DNA of 64,000 nt from Salvelinus alpinus (GCF_045679555.1 NC_092098.1:15080538-15144537); one strand, 5' to 3'; positions 46,986 to 58,799 are shown, numbered from the stretch's first letter. A program made the numbers and translations. Notes: a model not told the origin generated them from the letters alone.

Positions 46986-47690
46986 TCCACAGGAACGGTA
47001 GTAAAGGAATAGTTATAAACTTTGTTTTTTGGGGTGGGGGGTAGAAATATGTAATGTGAGGAGCATTTCAGAAAAAATAAAACTGTGTGAAGGCCTAATA
47101 TAGTTTACTTAATAAAAAAATATTTAAAAAATGAAATCACTCTTCTGTTGGCTCGCGCCTCACTCCAGTTGTAGCCATGACCACTACTTTACCTCAGATG
47201 CCAACATATGTCACTAAATGATGAAGCCTTCAAGAGAGGAATAGAGTTCATCTGACTCTGGGTATTTAGAAGGGCTGCCTTCATTGCTAAAATCTCGTAA
47301 TGTGGTTGTTATCAGCTGTGTGTACAGGGCAGGCAACTGTATCATGAACGTATGACAACTCACATTATAGAGCGGTGGACAGACAGACGAGCAGCTAACA
47401 GAGGAAGTTATTTCTGATTTCTGCGTGTAAAAATGAGCATGGGACGGGAGTGATTTTTATCAGGACGGAACATGAAAGTTCCGGGGTTAAAGAACTGTTG
47501 CGGATCAGGACAGTATGGGAAAACATTTGACAGGACAATAGGGGACAAAAATCTATTTTCACTCCCATGTCAAGCTCTAGGGCCATGTCCCCTAAGGTCG
47601 GCCCTGGTCACTACATGTCGCACCCACTGCCATTGAGGCTGCTAGCTAGCTAGGAAAGCGGTACATAGTGTCACTGCTTTCCCGCAGTTA
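46986..47690. other. Intergenic sequence, no recognised feature
   Basis: AT-rich spacer without recognised gene or element. Confidence 0.5.
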
Positions 47691-47905
47691 TCAAATCCAA
47701 TTTGATTTGTCACATGCCCAGAATACAACAGGTGTAGACCTAACTGTGAAATGCTTACTTACAAGCCCTTTCTCAACAATGCAGAGTAAAAAAAATAGTA
47801 ACACAATAAAATAGCAATAACGAGGCTATATACAAGGAGTACCGGTACTGAGTCAATGTGTAGGGTACAAGGTTATTTTTACGTTACGGTGAGGGTAGTA
47901 CCACG
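47691..47905 (-). mobile_element. L2-like LINE 3' end, minus strand
   Basis: Reverse-oriented copy of the same 3' UTR as the fragment at 45733-46425, beginning at AAATCCAATTTGATTTGTC and reading back through the ACCGGTACT region. No coding part. Confidence 0.8.
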
Positions 47906-47936
47906 CGAGTTGGGTTGGCTACACTAGCTACCTAGC

Positions 47937-48800
47937 TACTTCCCTCGCCGTAATGTTAACAGAACTGCAGGAAAGCAGTGCTCACCAGGCGGAGGGCGAA
48001 AGACACTGTGTACCGTGTCCTACTTAGTTAGCAAGCTAGCCACTTCCCTCGCCGTAACCTGTGGTGTAAAGTACTTAAGTAAAAATACTTTAAAGTACTA
48101 CTCAAGTAATATTTTATATCTGTACTTTACTTTATTATTTATATTTTTTACAACTTTGACTTTTACTCCACTGCATTCCTAAAACATATGTAATTTTTAC
48201 TCCCATACATTTTCCCTGACACCAAAAAGTACTCGTTGCATTTCAAATGCTCTGGCAGGGAAGAATTATGGTCCAATTAAATATCAATGTAACACATTGT
48301 CATCCCTACTATTTCTGATCTGGCAGAATTACTAAACACAAATAGTGCATTTGTAAATTATGTCTGAGTGTTGGAATGTGCCCGTCTGAATAAATACAAA
48401 TAAAAAAGATAATCGTGTCATCTGGTTTGCTTAATATAAGGAATGTGATGTATAGCATTTACTTTTACGTTGTACTTTTACGTTGTACTTTTACTCAAGT
48501 ATCACAATTTAGTACTTTTTCCACCACTGTACTTAAGTACATTTAAAACCAGATACTTTTAGACTTTTACTCAAATTGTATTTTACTGGGGGACTTTTAA
48601 TTTTACTTAAGTCATTTTCTATTAAAGGTATCTTTACTTTTACTCAGGTATGAATATGAATGAACTGAATACTTTTTCCACCACTAGCCTTAACGTTAAC
48701 AGAACTGTGGGAAAGCAGTGGGCAAAGGACAGACGGGGGCGAAGGACAGTATGTACCGGTGTCCTAGCTAGCTACTTCTCTAGCCATAACATTGTGGGAA
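47937..48800. repeat. Two-copy local repeat split by a MITE
   Basis: The unit with GTTAACAGAACTG, GAAAGCAGTG, GGCGAA, GTGTCCTA and CTAGC at 47955-48058 recurs at 48695-48790. The hAT-like MITE at 48059-48686 sits between them, in the repeated TCGCCGTAAC sequence. Confidence 0.7.
48059..48686. mobile_element. hAT-like non-autonomous element
   Basis: It begins CTGTGGTGTAAAGTACTTAA and ends ACTTTTTCCACCACTA (terminal inverted repeats with a few mismatches). Flanking 8-mers GCCGTAAC (48051-48058) and GCCTTAAC (48687-48694) match at seven of eight bases, as expected for hAT target duplications. It is full of GTACTTTTACTC motifs and non-coding. Confidence 0.78.
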
Positions 48801-48879
48801 AGCTTACCTTATCAGACGGACCACCCTGCACTGTGAATGTTTGCATGGTGTGTTCAATAAAGACGTATAATTGTTTGTG

Positions 48880-49009
48880 TGTTATTAGTTTAAGCAGACA
48901 GTGTTTGTCTATTGTTGTGACTTAAATTAAGATCAGATCAATTTTTATGACCAATTTATGCAGAAATCCAGGTAATTCCAAAGGGTTCACATACTTTTTC
49001 TTGCCACTG
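48880..49009. mobile_element. Terminal fragment of a Tc1-like element
   Basis: ATGACCAATTTATGCAGAAA followed by CACATACTTTTTCTTGCCAC and TGTA resembles one end of a Tc1-family element. The other end is missing. Confidence 0.5.
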
Positions 49010-49084
49010 TATATCCCAAAACCCCAATCTTTTCCCCATTTGTTTCTTACATAGGAATAGAGCTTGCCAGTTTGTTGTCCTAAA

Positions 49085-49460
49085 AAACAGAAATGAAACA
49101 TCTGGTGTTCAACCTTCCCAAGTTGTCCCATGCCACACCGCTCCTCCGCACACTCCACTGGCTTCCAGTCGAAGCTCTCATCCACTACAAGACCATGGTA
49201 CTTGCCTACGGAGCAGCAAGAGGAACTGCCCCTCCCTACCTTCAGGCTCAAACCCTATTCCCCAACCCGAGTACTGGTCTCTGGTCTTTTGGCCCTCCCA
49301 CCACAACGGAAGGGCAGCTCCTGCTCAGCCCAGTCCAAGCTCTTCTCTGTCCTGGCACCCCAATGGTGGAACGAGCTTCCCCCTGAAGTTAGGACAGTGG
49401 AGTCCCTGCCCATCTTCTGAAAGCACCTGAATCCCTACCTCTTCAAACAGTGTCTTAAAT
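49085..49460 (+). pseudogene. LINE C-terminal fragment
   Basis: Frameshifted reading of a non-LTR retrotransposon C-terminus: HLVFNLPKLSHATPLLRTLHW, LIHYKTMVLAYGAARGTAPPYLQ, then in another frame APQWWNELPPEVRTVESLPIF. This is the widespread L2/Rex-type tail downstream of the reverse transcriptase. Not functional. Confidence 0.75.
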
Positions 49461-49481
49461 AATCCCACAGCATGGGGAAAT

Positions 49482-49792
49482 TCATGGGAAAATAATGGGG
49501 TTTTAGGATAAACGCTGAAAATAAGATCTGAGGTTAACACAGGCTTAGAATATATTATACATTTTGTTCTGTAAGATAATATCAGTCAGTTATCATGATC
49601 TTTATGAATTATCAATCCTTTATGTGCTTTATGTGTTTACATAAATGCTTAAAATTTCACAAAAAGTAACGTTGCTGATGAACATTATCTCACAGAACAA
49701 AACATATAAGATCTCCTAAGCTTGTGTTTACCACAGACCTTATTTTCTGAGTTTATCCAAAAACCTTCCAAAACCCCAATTCATTTCCCCAT
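49482..49792. mobile_element. Inverted-repeat element (MITE-like)
   Basis: Left arm 49482-49580 and right arm 49684-49792 are imperfect inverted copies sharing GGGGTTTT, GATAAAC, GAAAATAAG and TTTTGTTCTGT. The interior is about 100 bp and AT-rich. It abuts the LINE fragment ending near 49460. Confidence 0.7.
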
Positions 49793-50536
49793 AGTCTTTG
49801 GACAACCAGCCATGGCGGAGTTAACCTCCGTTAGTGCCTACAAAAAGACGCCATTACTATTGCTTTCTATGGCGAACCAACCAGAGGTAGAAAATGCTAA
49901 CTCATTTGTGTTTTTTAGGACTACAAGCTGGCGAGCTCTATTATCAATAGTTACTATGCTAAACAAATCATTCCCATGTAGCTATGCAGGCTAGCTACTT
50001 CTTATTTGCCAGCTAGCCAACTAAAGCTAATTCACAATCACATCAAGCAGATGAAATGACAGCAAACTACTTTTGTTTGTTGTACATTTGCTTCTATTTC
50101 AATTTCTTCGGATATTATCGGTTAAATCCATTTGAATTCAATCACTATTTGACAGCATCCCTTTTGGTTTTAAAAAAACCTTCCATACATGTTTGCCCAT
50201 GGAAGAAGTGGTCAGGAAGTGACTTTTTGGACCTGAATGCCAAATCTATGTCTTCATCACTGGAAAACATTAATGCTTGAGTGTGATATCATTTCAAAGC
50301 TTACAAAAAAAAGATTTATTGAAAAAATTATCCAAACAACCCTTTGTATATGTTTAGTTTTGGTACTTTGGGTGAGCAACACACCAGATTGCTTATCTAA
50401 CTGCTTTTATTTCAAGCAGCTGCTATTCCTCTCTCTTAATCAAATAAAAGCGACATGAAGGCCACCTACATTAATCACTTATGAGCCCAAGGATAAACAG
50501 ACTGAGATAAATAAATCCACACGCATACACACACGC
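49793..50536. other. Intergenic sequence, no recognised feature
   Basis: Nothing recognised. Confidence 0.5.
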
Positions 50537-50592
50537 ATGCACACGCACACACACACACACAGAGAGACGCTTATACACAAATGTGTGATGCA

Positions 50593-50807
<215 letters not shown>

Positions 50808-50824
50808 CAGAAACACATGGCTTC

Positions 50825-51685
50825 TAAAGCTAGAACAGAGTCTTCACCGCTCCCTCTGTGGATGGTTTGCTTTGGCACCAGTGCTTTAGGACAATGGTGT
50901 GTCTCTCCAACCATATGGCCTGCTCCTAGGGCAGTATGAAGATAAAATAAGAGGTGTGATTCCCTGGGGCTGTATGGGCTATGTGTGAATTTATGTTGAC
51001 AATGCTTTCAATGTGGGACTGGAGGGTAATACAATGACATTTCAATGTCCTCTATAGATTTGTGTACTGTATGACTTCTCTGTCTGCCTGCTTGTCTGCC
51101 GACCTGTCTGCCTAGCTGTCTGCCTGCTTGTCTGCATGCCTGCCTGTCTGTCTGCATGTCTGTCTGCATGTCGGTCATAATGGCAGAGCTTGTAGAGTCA
51201 TGTGCATTTAGATTTGCTAAATAGACTGCATAATGCTTGTGTAACACAATGGATTGCATTTTGTGCGTTGTCCTGGCGCACATGAATAATATAATAAGGT
51301 TTTCATTTGCATACAATCTATAAACAACAACAAACAACACACGAAAATAGCATTATAATTGGATGGTAACATTTCTGGGAATGCTGACGTGCTCATTTAA
51401 TGATATTTAAATAGAGTGAAATAACAGGGGGAAGAAATGGTTGTCCCCCCACTCCTCTCCATCCCCTTCCCCTAAATGATTCAATGAAGGTACAGAGGAC
51501 TATGAGTGGCTGCACACCACTGACACCATTCCTGTTAATAATTTAAACAGTAAGCGACGACTCAAGGGTTCTCTCTCCAGCTTGGCGTCAGAGGATTGTC
51601 ACAAACCACTCCTGGAGTGACTCGTTCCACTGAAGCAGGAAATTAACACTCGTAGAGTAGACACCGGCATGACGAGAGGAGGTGC
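50825..51685. other. Intergenic sequence with a (CTGC/CTGT)n patch
   Basis: A degenerate TCTGCCTG repeat lies at about 51078-51175. Otherwise unremarkable. Confidence 0.6.
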
Positions 51686-51686
51686 G

Positions 51687-51687
<1 letters not shown>

Positions 51688-51739
<52 letters not shown>

Positions 51740-51805
51740 GGCAGACAGGCAGACAGGCAGACAGACAGACAGGCAGATAGACAGACAGGCAGACAGAGAC
51801 AGACG
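51688..51805. repeat. (ACAG)n tetranucleotide repeat
   Basis: About 13 perfect GACA units followed by interrupted CAGG/CAGA units. The frame through it encodes only TDRQ repeats. Confidence 0.96.
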
Positions 51806-51985
51806 GTGGGCTAAACGTATCTACAGGAAAATATTATTCGGTCAAAACTAAATGGTAGGATATTGAATGAAGAGTTCTGAATATACCAATATATTATACT
51901 GTTTACACATATTTAACCACTTTTTTGGGTATGCAAAAAACTACCTTCATACTTCTAGAATACAAAAAATACCTGTACCGGTTAC

Positions 51986-52265
51986 CTTCAGATGAGTCCG
52001 GTGACACATGTTGGGGTCGAGCAAAACTGAGAACACCATTGTGTTCATGAGAATCTCCCCTTTCCTCAGTGGGGTCATAGTTTGTAGGTCAAACGGTTCG
52101 GACGCTACAAACAGAAGTTGGCACATCGATGGTATCGACTTCAGACGAGTCCCCTGACGTTTGTGGGGGTCGTAGAGAAAAACTGAAATGGCCATCGTGT
52201 TAGTGAGTGTCTCCCCTTTCCATAGAGTGGTCATAGTTTGTAGGTGAAATTGTTCGGACGCTACA
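51986..52265. repeat. Two diverged 153-bp tandem units
   Basis: The units start at 51986 and 52139. Both carry CTTCAGAYGAGTCC, TCTCCCCTTTCC, GTCATAGTTTGTAGGT and TTCGGACGCTACA, separated by diverged sequence. Confidence 0.82.
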
Positions 52266-52320
52266 GACATTTTCGTGAGAAGACTGATTTTCAGGATGTC
52301 TCATGGTCTGACAGACACCG

Positions 52321-52380
52321 CTCTAGCTCTGCCACCTTTCACCGCAGATGCTCTAGCTCTGCCACCTTTCACCGCAGATG
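52321..52380. repeat. Perfect 30-bp tandem duplication
   Basis: Two identical copies of a 30-mer containing CTAGCTCTGCCACC lie head to tail, immediately downstream of the 153-bp tandem units. Confidence 0.97.
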
Positions 52381-53730
52381 TGAAATTGCGACATACTGAG
52401 GTGGATTGAGATGCATCCAATGCAAAAAAAAACTGATATCTCTAGCATAACCTGATGGATTTTCATGGGGATTGTTTTATTATCTTACTTAGATTAACAC
52501 ACTGGTGTGTAAATTGGATACTGGGGTTAACAGGAATACTAATTGACATTTTATTAACACATTTTGGTAATGTAATGGCTGTGCGTAAATGATCAAAGGG
52601 GGAAACCAAAGTGAAATCATTTTACAAGTTCAAGAAATCAATGATTATAAACTGATGTTTGCTTGTAAATGCCACAGGCTTGATGAGCGGGTGTGGCTTA
52701 ATTTCATGGAAACCATTTAGAACAGAAATTCAGGCAACAATTAAGAGCCATTTCCTCTTCCTCTGGTGTTTGATTGAGTTAGGATTTAGAGAGAGAAGGA
52801 GCCTACAGAGAGGGGCATTAAATCCCTCTTGTCGTTGTTTAATTGACTCAGCGAGGAGGGAAGGGGGTAGGAGGGGGATGAGGGAAAAGGATGGAAGGGG
52901 AAAAGATGGGGGAGGCAGGCAGGGGGGTAGTCTAATCCTGGTGCGTGGGTTTAATTGCATGGGCAGAACAGGGGAGGAGGTGACAGGGGATTACTCTCTC
53001 TCTCCCCCCAACTGAGAAGTGCTGCACTGGGGTAGACATGCTTGCTGGAGTACCAGGGAGATCGATGTGGAGAAACATACTGATGGGCGACTGACCACTT
53101 CAATCATGGCCCAGGACAGTGACTTTAATACTTGAGAAATGGCAGAGTGAAAGTAATCCTTATTCAGCTTACTGTGGCAAATGGAGAAGCTATTGATTTT
53201 AATATTTGACCAAATGGCATTTACAACCCTGGCATTAGACTAGCTGTGTTCAGCGAGAACTGAAACCCAGAGGGACAGAAAATAAAGCTGTATTCATCAC
53301 ATTCAAGACCTCAACGTTCCACATTTAAGCAGCGCTCTGCGTTTGTGGGTTCGCCCATTGAAATTGACTGTAAGTTCGTAAATTGGTCTCTCCTCTATAT
53401 AAAGGCAACCATGCGGTTTCTGTGTAGTTTGAGGCCTATGGAAACCAGCCAGCAGTTCCAGTCTCCCAGGACTGCTCTAAAGACTCCATTACCAGTAATG
53501 CCCCTCTTCCTGGGTAGCGGCCTCAGAGGCTGTCCACACTGGGGCATAATGAAGATGGATAGACTCTGTTTATTTGCTGATGCTGACACGAAAAGCGTGT
53601 CTCGCCTCGACTGTGATCCATCATCAAAGCCTGCACACTACTCTGATAGCCAGGGGAGTGTGTGTGTGTGCATGTGTGTGTGCGTACATTCATGCGCAAG
53701 AATGCTGATCTGTGTGTGCGTGTGCATGTT
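52381..53730. other. Intergenic sequence, no recognised gene
   Basis: A purine-rich stretch lies at 52850-52985. No exon or element recognised. Confidence 0.5.
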
Positions 53731-53732
53731 GG

Positions 53733-53899
53733 GGCAGGTTAGAGCGTTGGGCCAGTAACCGAAAGGTTGCTGGATCGAAACCCTGAGCTGACAAGGTAAA
53801 AATCTGTCGTTCTGCCCCTGAACAAGTCAGTTAACCCGCTGTCATTGTAAATAAGAATTTGTTCTTAACTGACTTGCCTAGTTAAATAAACGTTCGATT
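53733..53899 (+). mobile_element. HpaI-type SINE, 5'-truncated
   Basis: Begins inside the tRNA-related head (GGTTAGAGCGTTGGGCCAG), has the B-box-like part, an intact GTTAAC (HpaI) site and the TTCTTAACTGACTTGCC tail followed by AAATAAACG. Part of the body between GTTAAC and the tail is missing compared with the copy at 12381. Confidence 0.88.
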
Positions 53900-56494
53900 T
53901 TAACCCTTAAACTCAGTTACTGTAATACTGTATATCTGGATAAAATTGAATTGAAGTGGAGGCCACCAGATTAGGCAAAATAACTAACTCCTGACTATCA
54001 TAAGGTCTCTCCTCAGACACTTTAGCAGTAAATCGGAGTCATCCCACAGACAACTGAATGGTACAGAGGAAATATAGATGACCTAATTAATGGAGAGTGC
54101 AAGAAGGATGGAAATGCATGAGTTTGACTCCATCAGCAGGTCCTACTGGTGAACCACAGAGAATTAGAGTGGGCAAGACGCAGCAGCGGCGGCTACATCG
54201 TGTTGACCCCTCACGGTACGGAATTAGCACTGTGGTGACTAGAGCTATGGACATCAATGTATCGGTAGCTAGTCTTTACAGACAGCCCTGTACAGCTGCC
54301 GGGACACTGTTCATTCCACTCGGATGGCGAAAGAAGCTTCTGCTATAACAGCAATCTGTCCCATCTATATTTGAATGCAATTGTGTAGTTTCATCAGTGA
54401 TAGGACTTCCAGCAGCTCAGCATGTGTCTCCTGCTCTGCTCTCGCTGATTATGCAGAGATGTACTTACAGTTAAACAATAGGAAGACGTTATACTCTTTC
54501 TGGAGGAGACTGTATGTGGGTAGCTGATTGACAGCTTATTTCTCTCCATCACAATCTTGTTCTCAGAGGAGGACAAAGAAAGGATGTTGGCTGCCGCTTG
54601 TAGCTGTAGTTTTGAATGCCATCCATCCCCCACTACACACACACACACACACACACGTGACACACTCACCGAGAGCCACACCTGTGCTAGGCTCCAGAGC
54701 GTCTCTTTCCTTTTGACAGCACACAGCTGCTCTGTTAATTAACCACGAGGGTTCATGAGTGAGGTTAATTAAACAGCGTGTCTCATCACATTCCCATAAA
54801 GAACAGGCTTTTGGGTGGCTCTCCCTCTTCCTCTCCATCTCCCAACTTCCTTCTTTACTTCAACCTTGTGTTAGGCTCTATTGACTGGAGAAATGCTAGA
54901 GGAATAAGCGTTCAACCTAACAAGTGAACAAAAACAGAACAACCCAAAATAAGAAGAGATCTCAAACGGTACAGTGGCATTTGAAGATATTTTAATAATA
55001 AATAATGTGATAAAATGACAATGTTTTTTTTTTCATCCCGTTTTTAACATACTCAGTAATGAAATGAAATGCCATGGCTGACATCATGAACATAGTAGTG
55101 TAATTCTTTATAACATGGCAAACTCCAAACAAATGTCAGGTGCCCTCAGTGAACATCGTTTCACACATTTTGTACATGTGTAGGAAGTAAAGAAATGGAC
55201 TCAAAGCTGGGCCTAGATGTAGCCATAAAGAACGTAAACCCAACAACAACATGCTGTTCCATCTCCAAGCTGCAGGATTTTCAAGTCTTCTTCTTTAGTC
55301 CTTCTTTTGGGTCAGTATTCATTTCACTTCCTTCAACCCTGTCTTGCTGGGAAACAATGGTGGATGTGTCACTGTGTGTTGCTTGCTCATGGACAAAATG
55401 CTACCCATCACCAGGCACGGAGAAGTCCATTTTCCAGGATGGATCCGTCAACATTTTCACCCTTAACTTATCTGGAAAGGAGACTATTACTAAGAGAAAT
55501 GGGGCTTCCTCACCCTTCTCTATTGGTACAATGTGTCCCTCAGGTTGTCTGCGGTCTCTCTCACTTCCTCATAAGTGCATTTGTAGACATGAGGGTATAA
55601 TCCGACCAACACAGTAGTTTGTGTCATAATAAATGGATAAATCTGGTCACCGCTTTGGGCAGTGTACCCTTCAGTCCAAATGATCACTCTGGTTTCAATT
55701 AAACCTAAGCTAGACAGGGGAGTCTCGTTTCCATCCCAATCCCAACAGAAACAGAATATTAAGACACATAACACTCGTCCAATCGTATACAGAAAACGAT
55801 CAACAACATTATTTTTTATCATTGTTCCTCTTTTAAGACGGAACGTCATCGATAACAATGGTTTAAAATAAAGTTAAGTGATTGTGCTTTTGAAACCAAA
55901 GTAGAACAAATAACGCACATTGACAAGACCAACATCAATAACAAAACAATAACAGTGCATTACAAAAATACATTAAAAACAAATGTAAAAATCCCATTGT
56001 AGCAATTTTGTGGCAGCAAAATGACGGAACAATTTACAAGATGGATGGTGAAGTCCAAATATTAATTACAGTAATATAACAGGCGCAACAGACATGCCAA
56101 GACCAGTCTGAGGCACCACAGAAGGTGGTCCAAGACAAGGTATCTGTATACAACAGTCATCTAATGTGCATGTACTTTCATATTAGTCACTAGCTCACCA
56201 TAGAGGCCAGTTCTCAACCAACAACTCATGTAAACAATGATCTAATAGTGCTTCGTACCAGTGAGCGCACAGACTGAAACGTGATCGCACTTTTTTTCTC
56301 ACACTTTCTTTTCCCCTCCAAAATGGCATCAAATGAGAAATTGTCAAAAGAAAAACTAATATTAAGTATTGTTATGTTTTTTTCCCCCTTATTCTGTATG
56401 ATAAGAAAAGTAATTTACATAATAGTCACTGATGTCAGATTCAAGCCTTCCTGTGAGGGCACTGTGGCAGTTTCCTGTCCTCCTCCCATGATCC
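53900..56494. other. robo1 3' flank and probable 3' UTR
   Basis: No convincing coding region. The part next to 56494 should be robo1 3' UTR. A minus-strand ATTAAA lies at 54991-54996 and an AATAAA near 53564. Neither can be confirmed as the poly(A) signal. Frames at 54097-54348 and 55195-55617 show no homology that I recognise. Confidence 0.45.
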
Positions 56495-56509
56495 TCAGCT
56501 CTCCAGCAG
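56495..56509 (-). CDS. robo1: robo1 terminal coding exon: five codons including stop
   Basis: After GTCCACAG the minus strand reads LLES and TGA (56497-56495). Joined in phase to the preceding exon this gives EEELELLES, closely matching the EELEETES ending of vertebrate Robo1. If the intron were retained, translation would instead add VRTRCS and stop. The exon continues as 3' UTR below 56495. Confidence 0.75.
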   Translation of the reverse strand: MLES

Positions 56510-56646
56510 CTGTGGACACAAGTTTATAATGCAACCCCTCGATTAATGGCCATCAAAAGAAGCTCATAGACTTACTAGATTTTGGACACAGAATTTCAAC
56601 TAATGGAAACGATTAAACTGACACTTTATGAGCATCTTGTTCTCAC

Positions 56647-56855
56647 CTCTAGTTCCTCTTCCTGGGTCTGGAAGCCTGCGATGCTGGGCAGTGTGTCTGT
56701 GGGGTTCCTGCGGGCCCCATCTCTCCTCCGTCCCCCTGAGCCCCGGGAGGACATGGAGCTGGAGGAGCTCTGAGCCTGGCTCTGGCCCTGGCCCTGGCTC
56801 TGGCCCTGTACCGAGGGGAACGAGGGCCTGCTGTACGGGAGGATGTCTTCAGAAC
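56647..56855 (-). CDS. robo1: robo1 exon: C-terminal PYSRPSF region
   Basis: Reads SEDILPYSRPSFPSVQG, a Gln/Gly repeat (about 56775-56815, from a short GGCCAGAGCCAG array), SSSSMSSRGSGGRRDGA, and TLPSIAGFQTQEEELE. The DILPY and SSSSMSSRGSG blocks match the end of Robo1. The donor GTGAGA leads to the tiny terminal exon. Confidence 0.92.
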
Positions 56856-56997
56856 CTGGAACAGAGAGACAGATTCAAGGGGATTTATTTTGACATGTAG
56901 AAACCACATAAAAGCAAAAGGTTATAATGCTCATATTTGTACGTATTTGTTCCAATACACAAACCATATGGGAAGTATACTACATTGCAGTAAGTAC

Positions 56998-57219
56998 CTG
57001 GGTGTTGACGACCTTTGCTGCTCCCCTTGCCTCCCTGTGGAGTCCTGTTCTTGTCCTGCGCCTCCCGTCTCTCCACAGAGCCCTCTCTGGTCCTCTGGCC
57101 CCCTGCACTCCCTCTGCGGCCCCGTCCCTCCCCAGAGCCAATCCTAGGGAGCGTGGCCCCCCTCACCTCATAGCCACACCGCGACATGTGACTAGGAGAC
57201 TTCAAGGGCATACACGAGT
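56998..57219 (-). CDS. robo1: robo1 exon: basic tail region
   Basis: Reads DSCMPLKSPSHMSRCGYEVRG, then a Gly/Arg/Ser-rich run with EGSVERREAQDKNR and SSKGRQHP. It fills the position of the variable segment before the C-terminal DILPY motif in Robo1. Acceptor CTCCTCAG, donor GTACTT. Phases fit on both sides. Confidence 0.88.
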
Positions 57220-57349
57220 CTGAGGAGAGAAGAACACAGAAGTGGAACTTCAGACTTTATTCACCAAGGAATATGTACTGTACAGCTGAGAGAAGTCAAT
57301 GGGAGAGCCGTTCCGTGAAGTGACCCGTGTCTCAGGTCCAGTCCCTTAC

Positions 57350-57499
57350 CGTCAGTGAAGTCATTCCTCTGCTGGTGGCCTTGGTGGCCAGCCTGGGCCT
57401 GGTGCTGCTTGTGCCTCTTGGGCGGTCTCTTCTGCATCACTGCAGAGCTCATGTTGCTGTCTGTGGACAGGGGGCTGCTGGGACGCTGGCACCTTCGCC
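57350..57499 (-). CDS. robo1: robo1 exon: STDSNMSSAVMQK exon
   Basis: Reads RRCQRPSSPLSTDSNMSSAV, MQKRPPKRHKQHQAQAG and ends QRNDFTD. STDSNMS-AVMQK is diagnostic of Robo1. Acceptor CCCTCAG, donor GTAAGG. Confidence 0.95.
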
Positions 57500-57613
57500 C
57501 TGAGGGAACAGACAAACATTCAGTACATGGACGTTTATATAAGAAGGTATATCTAGTGTTTTTCTGCTGCTATTTTCCCCTGACCCAATTTATTTTTCCC
57601 CTCTCCTCCTCAC

Positions 57614-58110
57614 CTGCTGGCCCGGTGTCCTCTGGGAACCTGGCCATGCGTAGGCCTGCTGTGTAGTCTCCAGTGTTGGCCACAGCCTGGGCGAAGTCTG
57701 CGTCTGTGAAGAAGGATCCGTCTGAGGAGCTGACAGCGCTGGAGCGTCCTGACGAGCCATTGTCCTCCTCGGAGGCCGAGCCCCAGCCGTTGATCATGGA
57801 GCCCGTCACAGAGCTCTCCAGGTCCCCAGTGCTGGAGGCCGGCGTCTGCTCCAACCCCCGGAGGTGCAGCCTGCGTGGGGGAGGGTGGTGCTGGTGGTGG
57901 GGCAGTTTCTGGTGGGGCTGGGGGTTATTTTGGTGCTGGTGGTAGTGACCCTGGGCCATCTCCGCATCCGTCTCATCCCTTTCCTCTTCTTCATCCTCCT
58001 CCTCTTCCTCCTGGCCGTCAGTATCCAGTGCCAGGGGGCTGGAGATGTAGCCGTAGGTGTGTGGGGGGGAGAGGGGGTGCGGGGGAGGAGGTGGGCTGGC
58101 TGCGTGTTGT
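57614..58110 (-). CDS. robo1: robo1 exon: large proline- and acid-rich tail exon
   Basis: 497 nt. Reads [18 protein letters not shown], an [10 protein letters not shown] run, a His/Gln-rich stretch, [35 protein letters not shown] and [16 protein letters not shown]. The last three blocks are nearly invariant in vertebrate Robo1. The His/Gln stretch (about 57895-57965) looks expanded relative to what I recall for mammals. Confidence 0.96.
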
Positions 58111-58214
58111 CTAAGGAGGAAGACGGGGAAAGGATCAAAGCATGGACCAATATATATGGTTTTTGGTTGTAGCTGGGATGAGTGAGATGCAGTGTGAGTT
58201 GGGCTCATAGTTAC

Positions 58215-58593
58215 CTGTGGTGGTCTGTTCCGTTGTGTAGGCCGTTGTGCTGGTCTCCCTGGGGGGAGGGGGTGAGAGTGGCTGTAGACTGGTGACTGTA
58301 GGACAGACCCGCAGGGGAAGAGGCTGCCCCTCTGACAGGGGGGGTGGGACACCTATCCATCCCCTCCTCCGCCTCCTCTTCCTCCATCTCATCCGGATGC
58401 AGGTACATCCGTGAGGTAAGCATTGTGCATGGGGCATCTGGGTTAAAGCTTTTTTCCATGGGCAGGGTATACTCATCACAGCTCCGGCTTGGTGGGGGGT
58501 TGGCAGGGGGAGGGGGCAGAGGTTCACCCCAGTTCACTGTGTTCGTTTTGGGAAGTTTGGGAGTGCGAGTTCCCTTCTTATGACTTTGGCTCC
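58215..58593 (-). CDS. robo1: robo1 exon: CC2 and CC3 motifs
   Basis: Reads [35 protein letters not shown] (CC2, the Ena/VASP-binding proline motif), [33 protein letters not shown] (CC3 region) and [16 protein letters not shown]. The order and wording match Robo1. Acceptor CTCTGCAG, donor GTAACT. Confidence 0.96.
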
Positions 58594-58685
58594 CTGCAGA
58601 GACAATAGAAAACACTTTTCGAACATACTGCAGAACAAAATACTTATCTGTCCTATTGCTATAGTCAGTGTGCTCAGTGTCTCAC

Positions 58686-58799
58686 CAGAGGTACTGCTGC
58701 TGCCCCTGTCAGAGCTGTGGTGAGAGCCTCCTGTGCTGTGTTCGTGGGCCTGGTTATAGGGGACGGTGCCTTGCAGGGGCCCATCTCCTCTATAGTGGT
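58686..58799 (-). CDS. robo1: robo1 exon: PYNQ / SSDRGSS exon
   Basis: Reads DHYRGDGPLQGTVPYNQAHE, HSTGGSHHSSDRGSSSTS. It corresponds to the Robo1 segment with PYNQ and GGSYNSSDRGSS. Acceptor CTTCAG, donor GTGAGA. Confidence 0.93.

Noticed and set aside
54097..54348. Possible robo2 C-terminal exon
   Set aside because: A faint resemblance to the Gly-Pro-Arg tail of Robo2 after a CAGCAG, but the pyrimidine tract is poor and the match is weak. It lies 19 kb past the last robo2 exon.
55195..55617. 140-codon plus-strand frame near robo1
   Set aside because: No recognisable domain or splice context. It lies antisense to the probable robo1 3' UTR.
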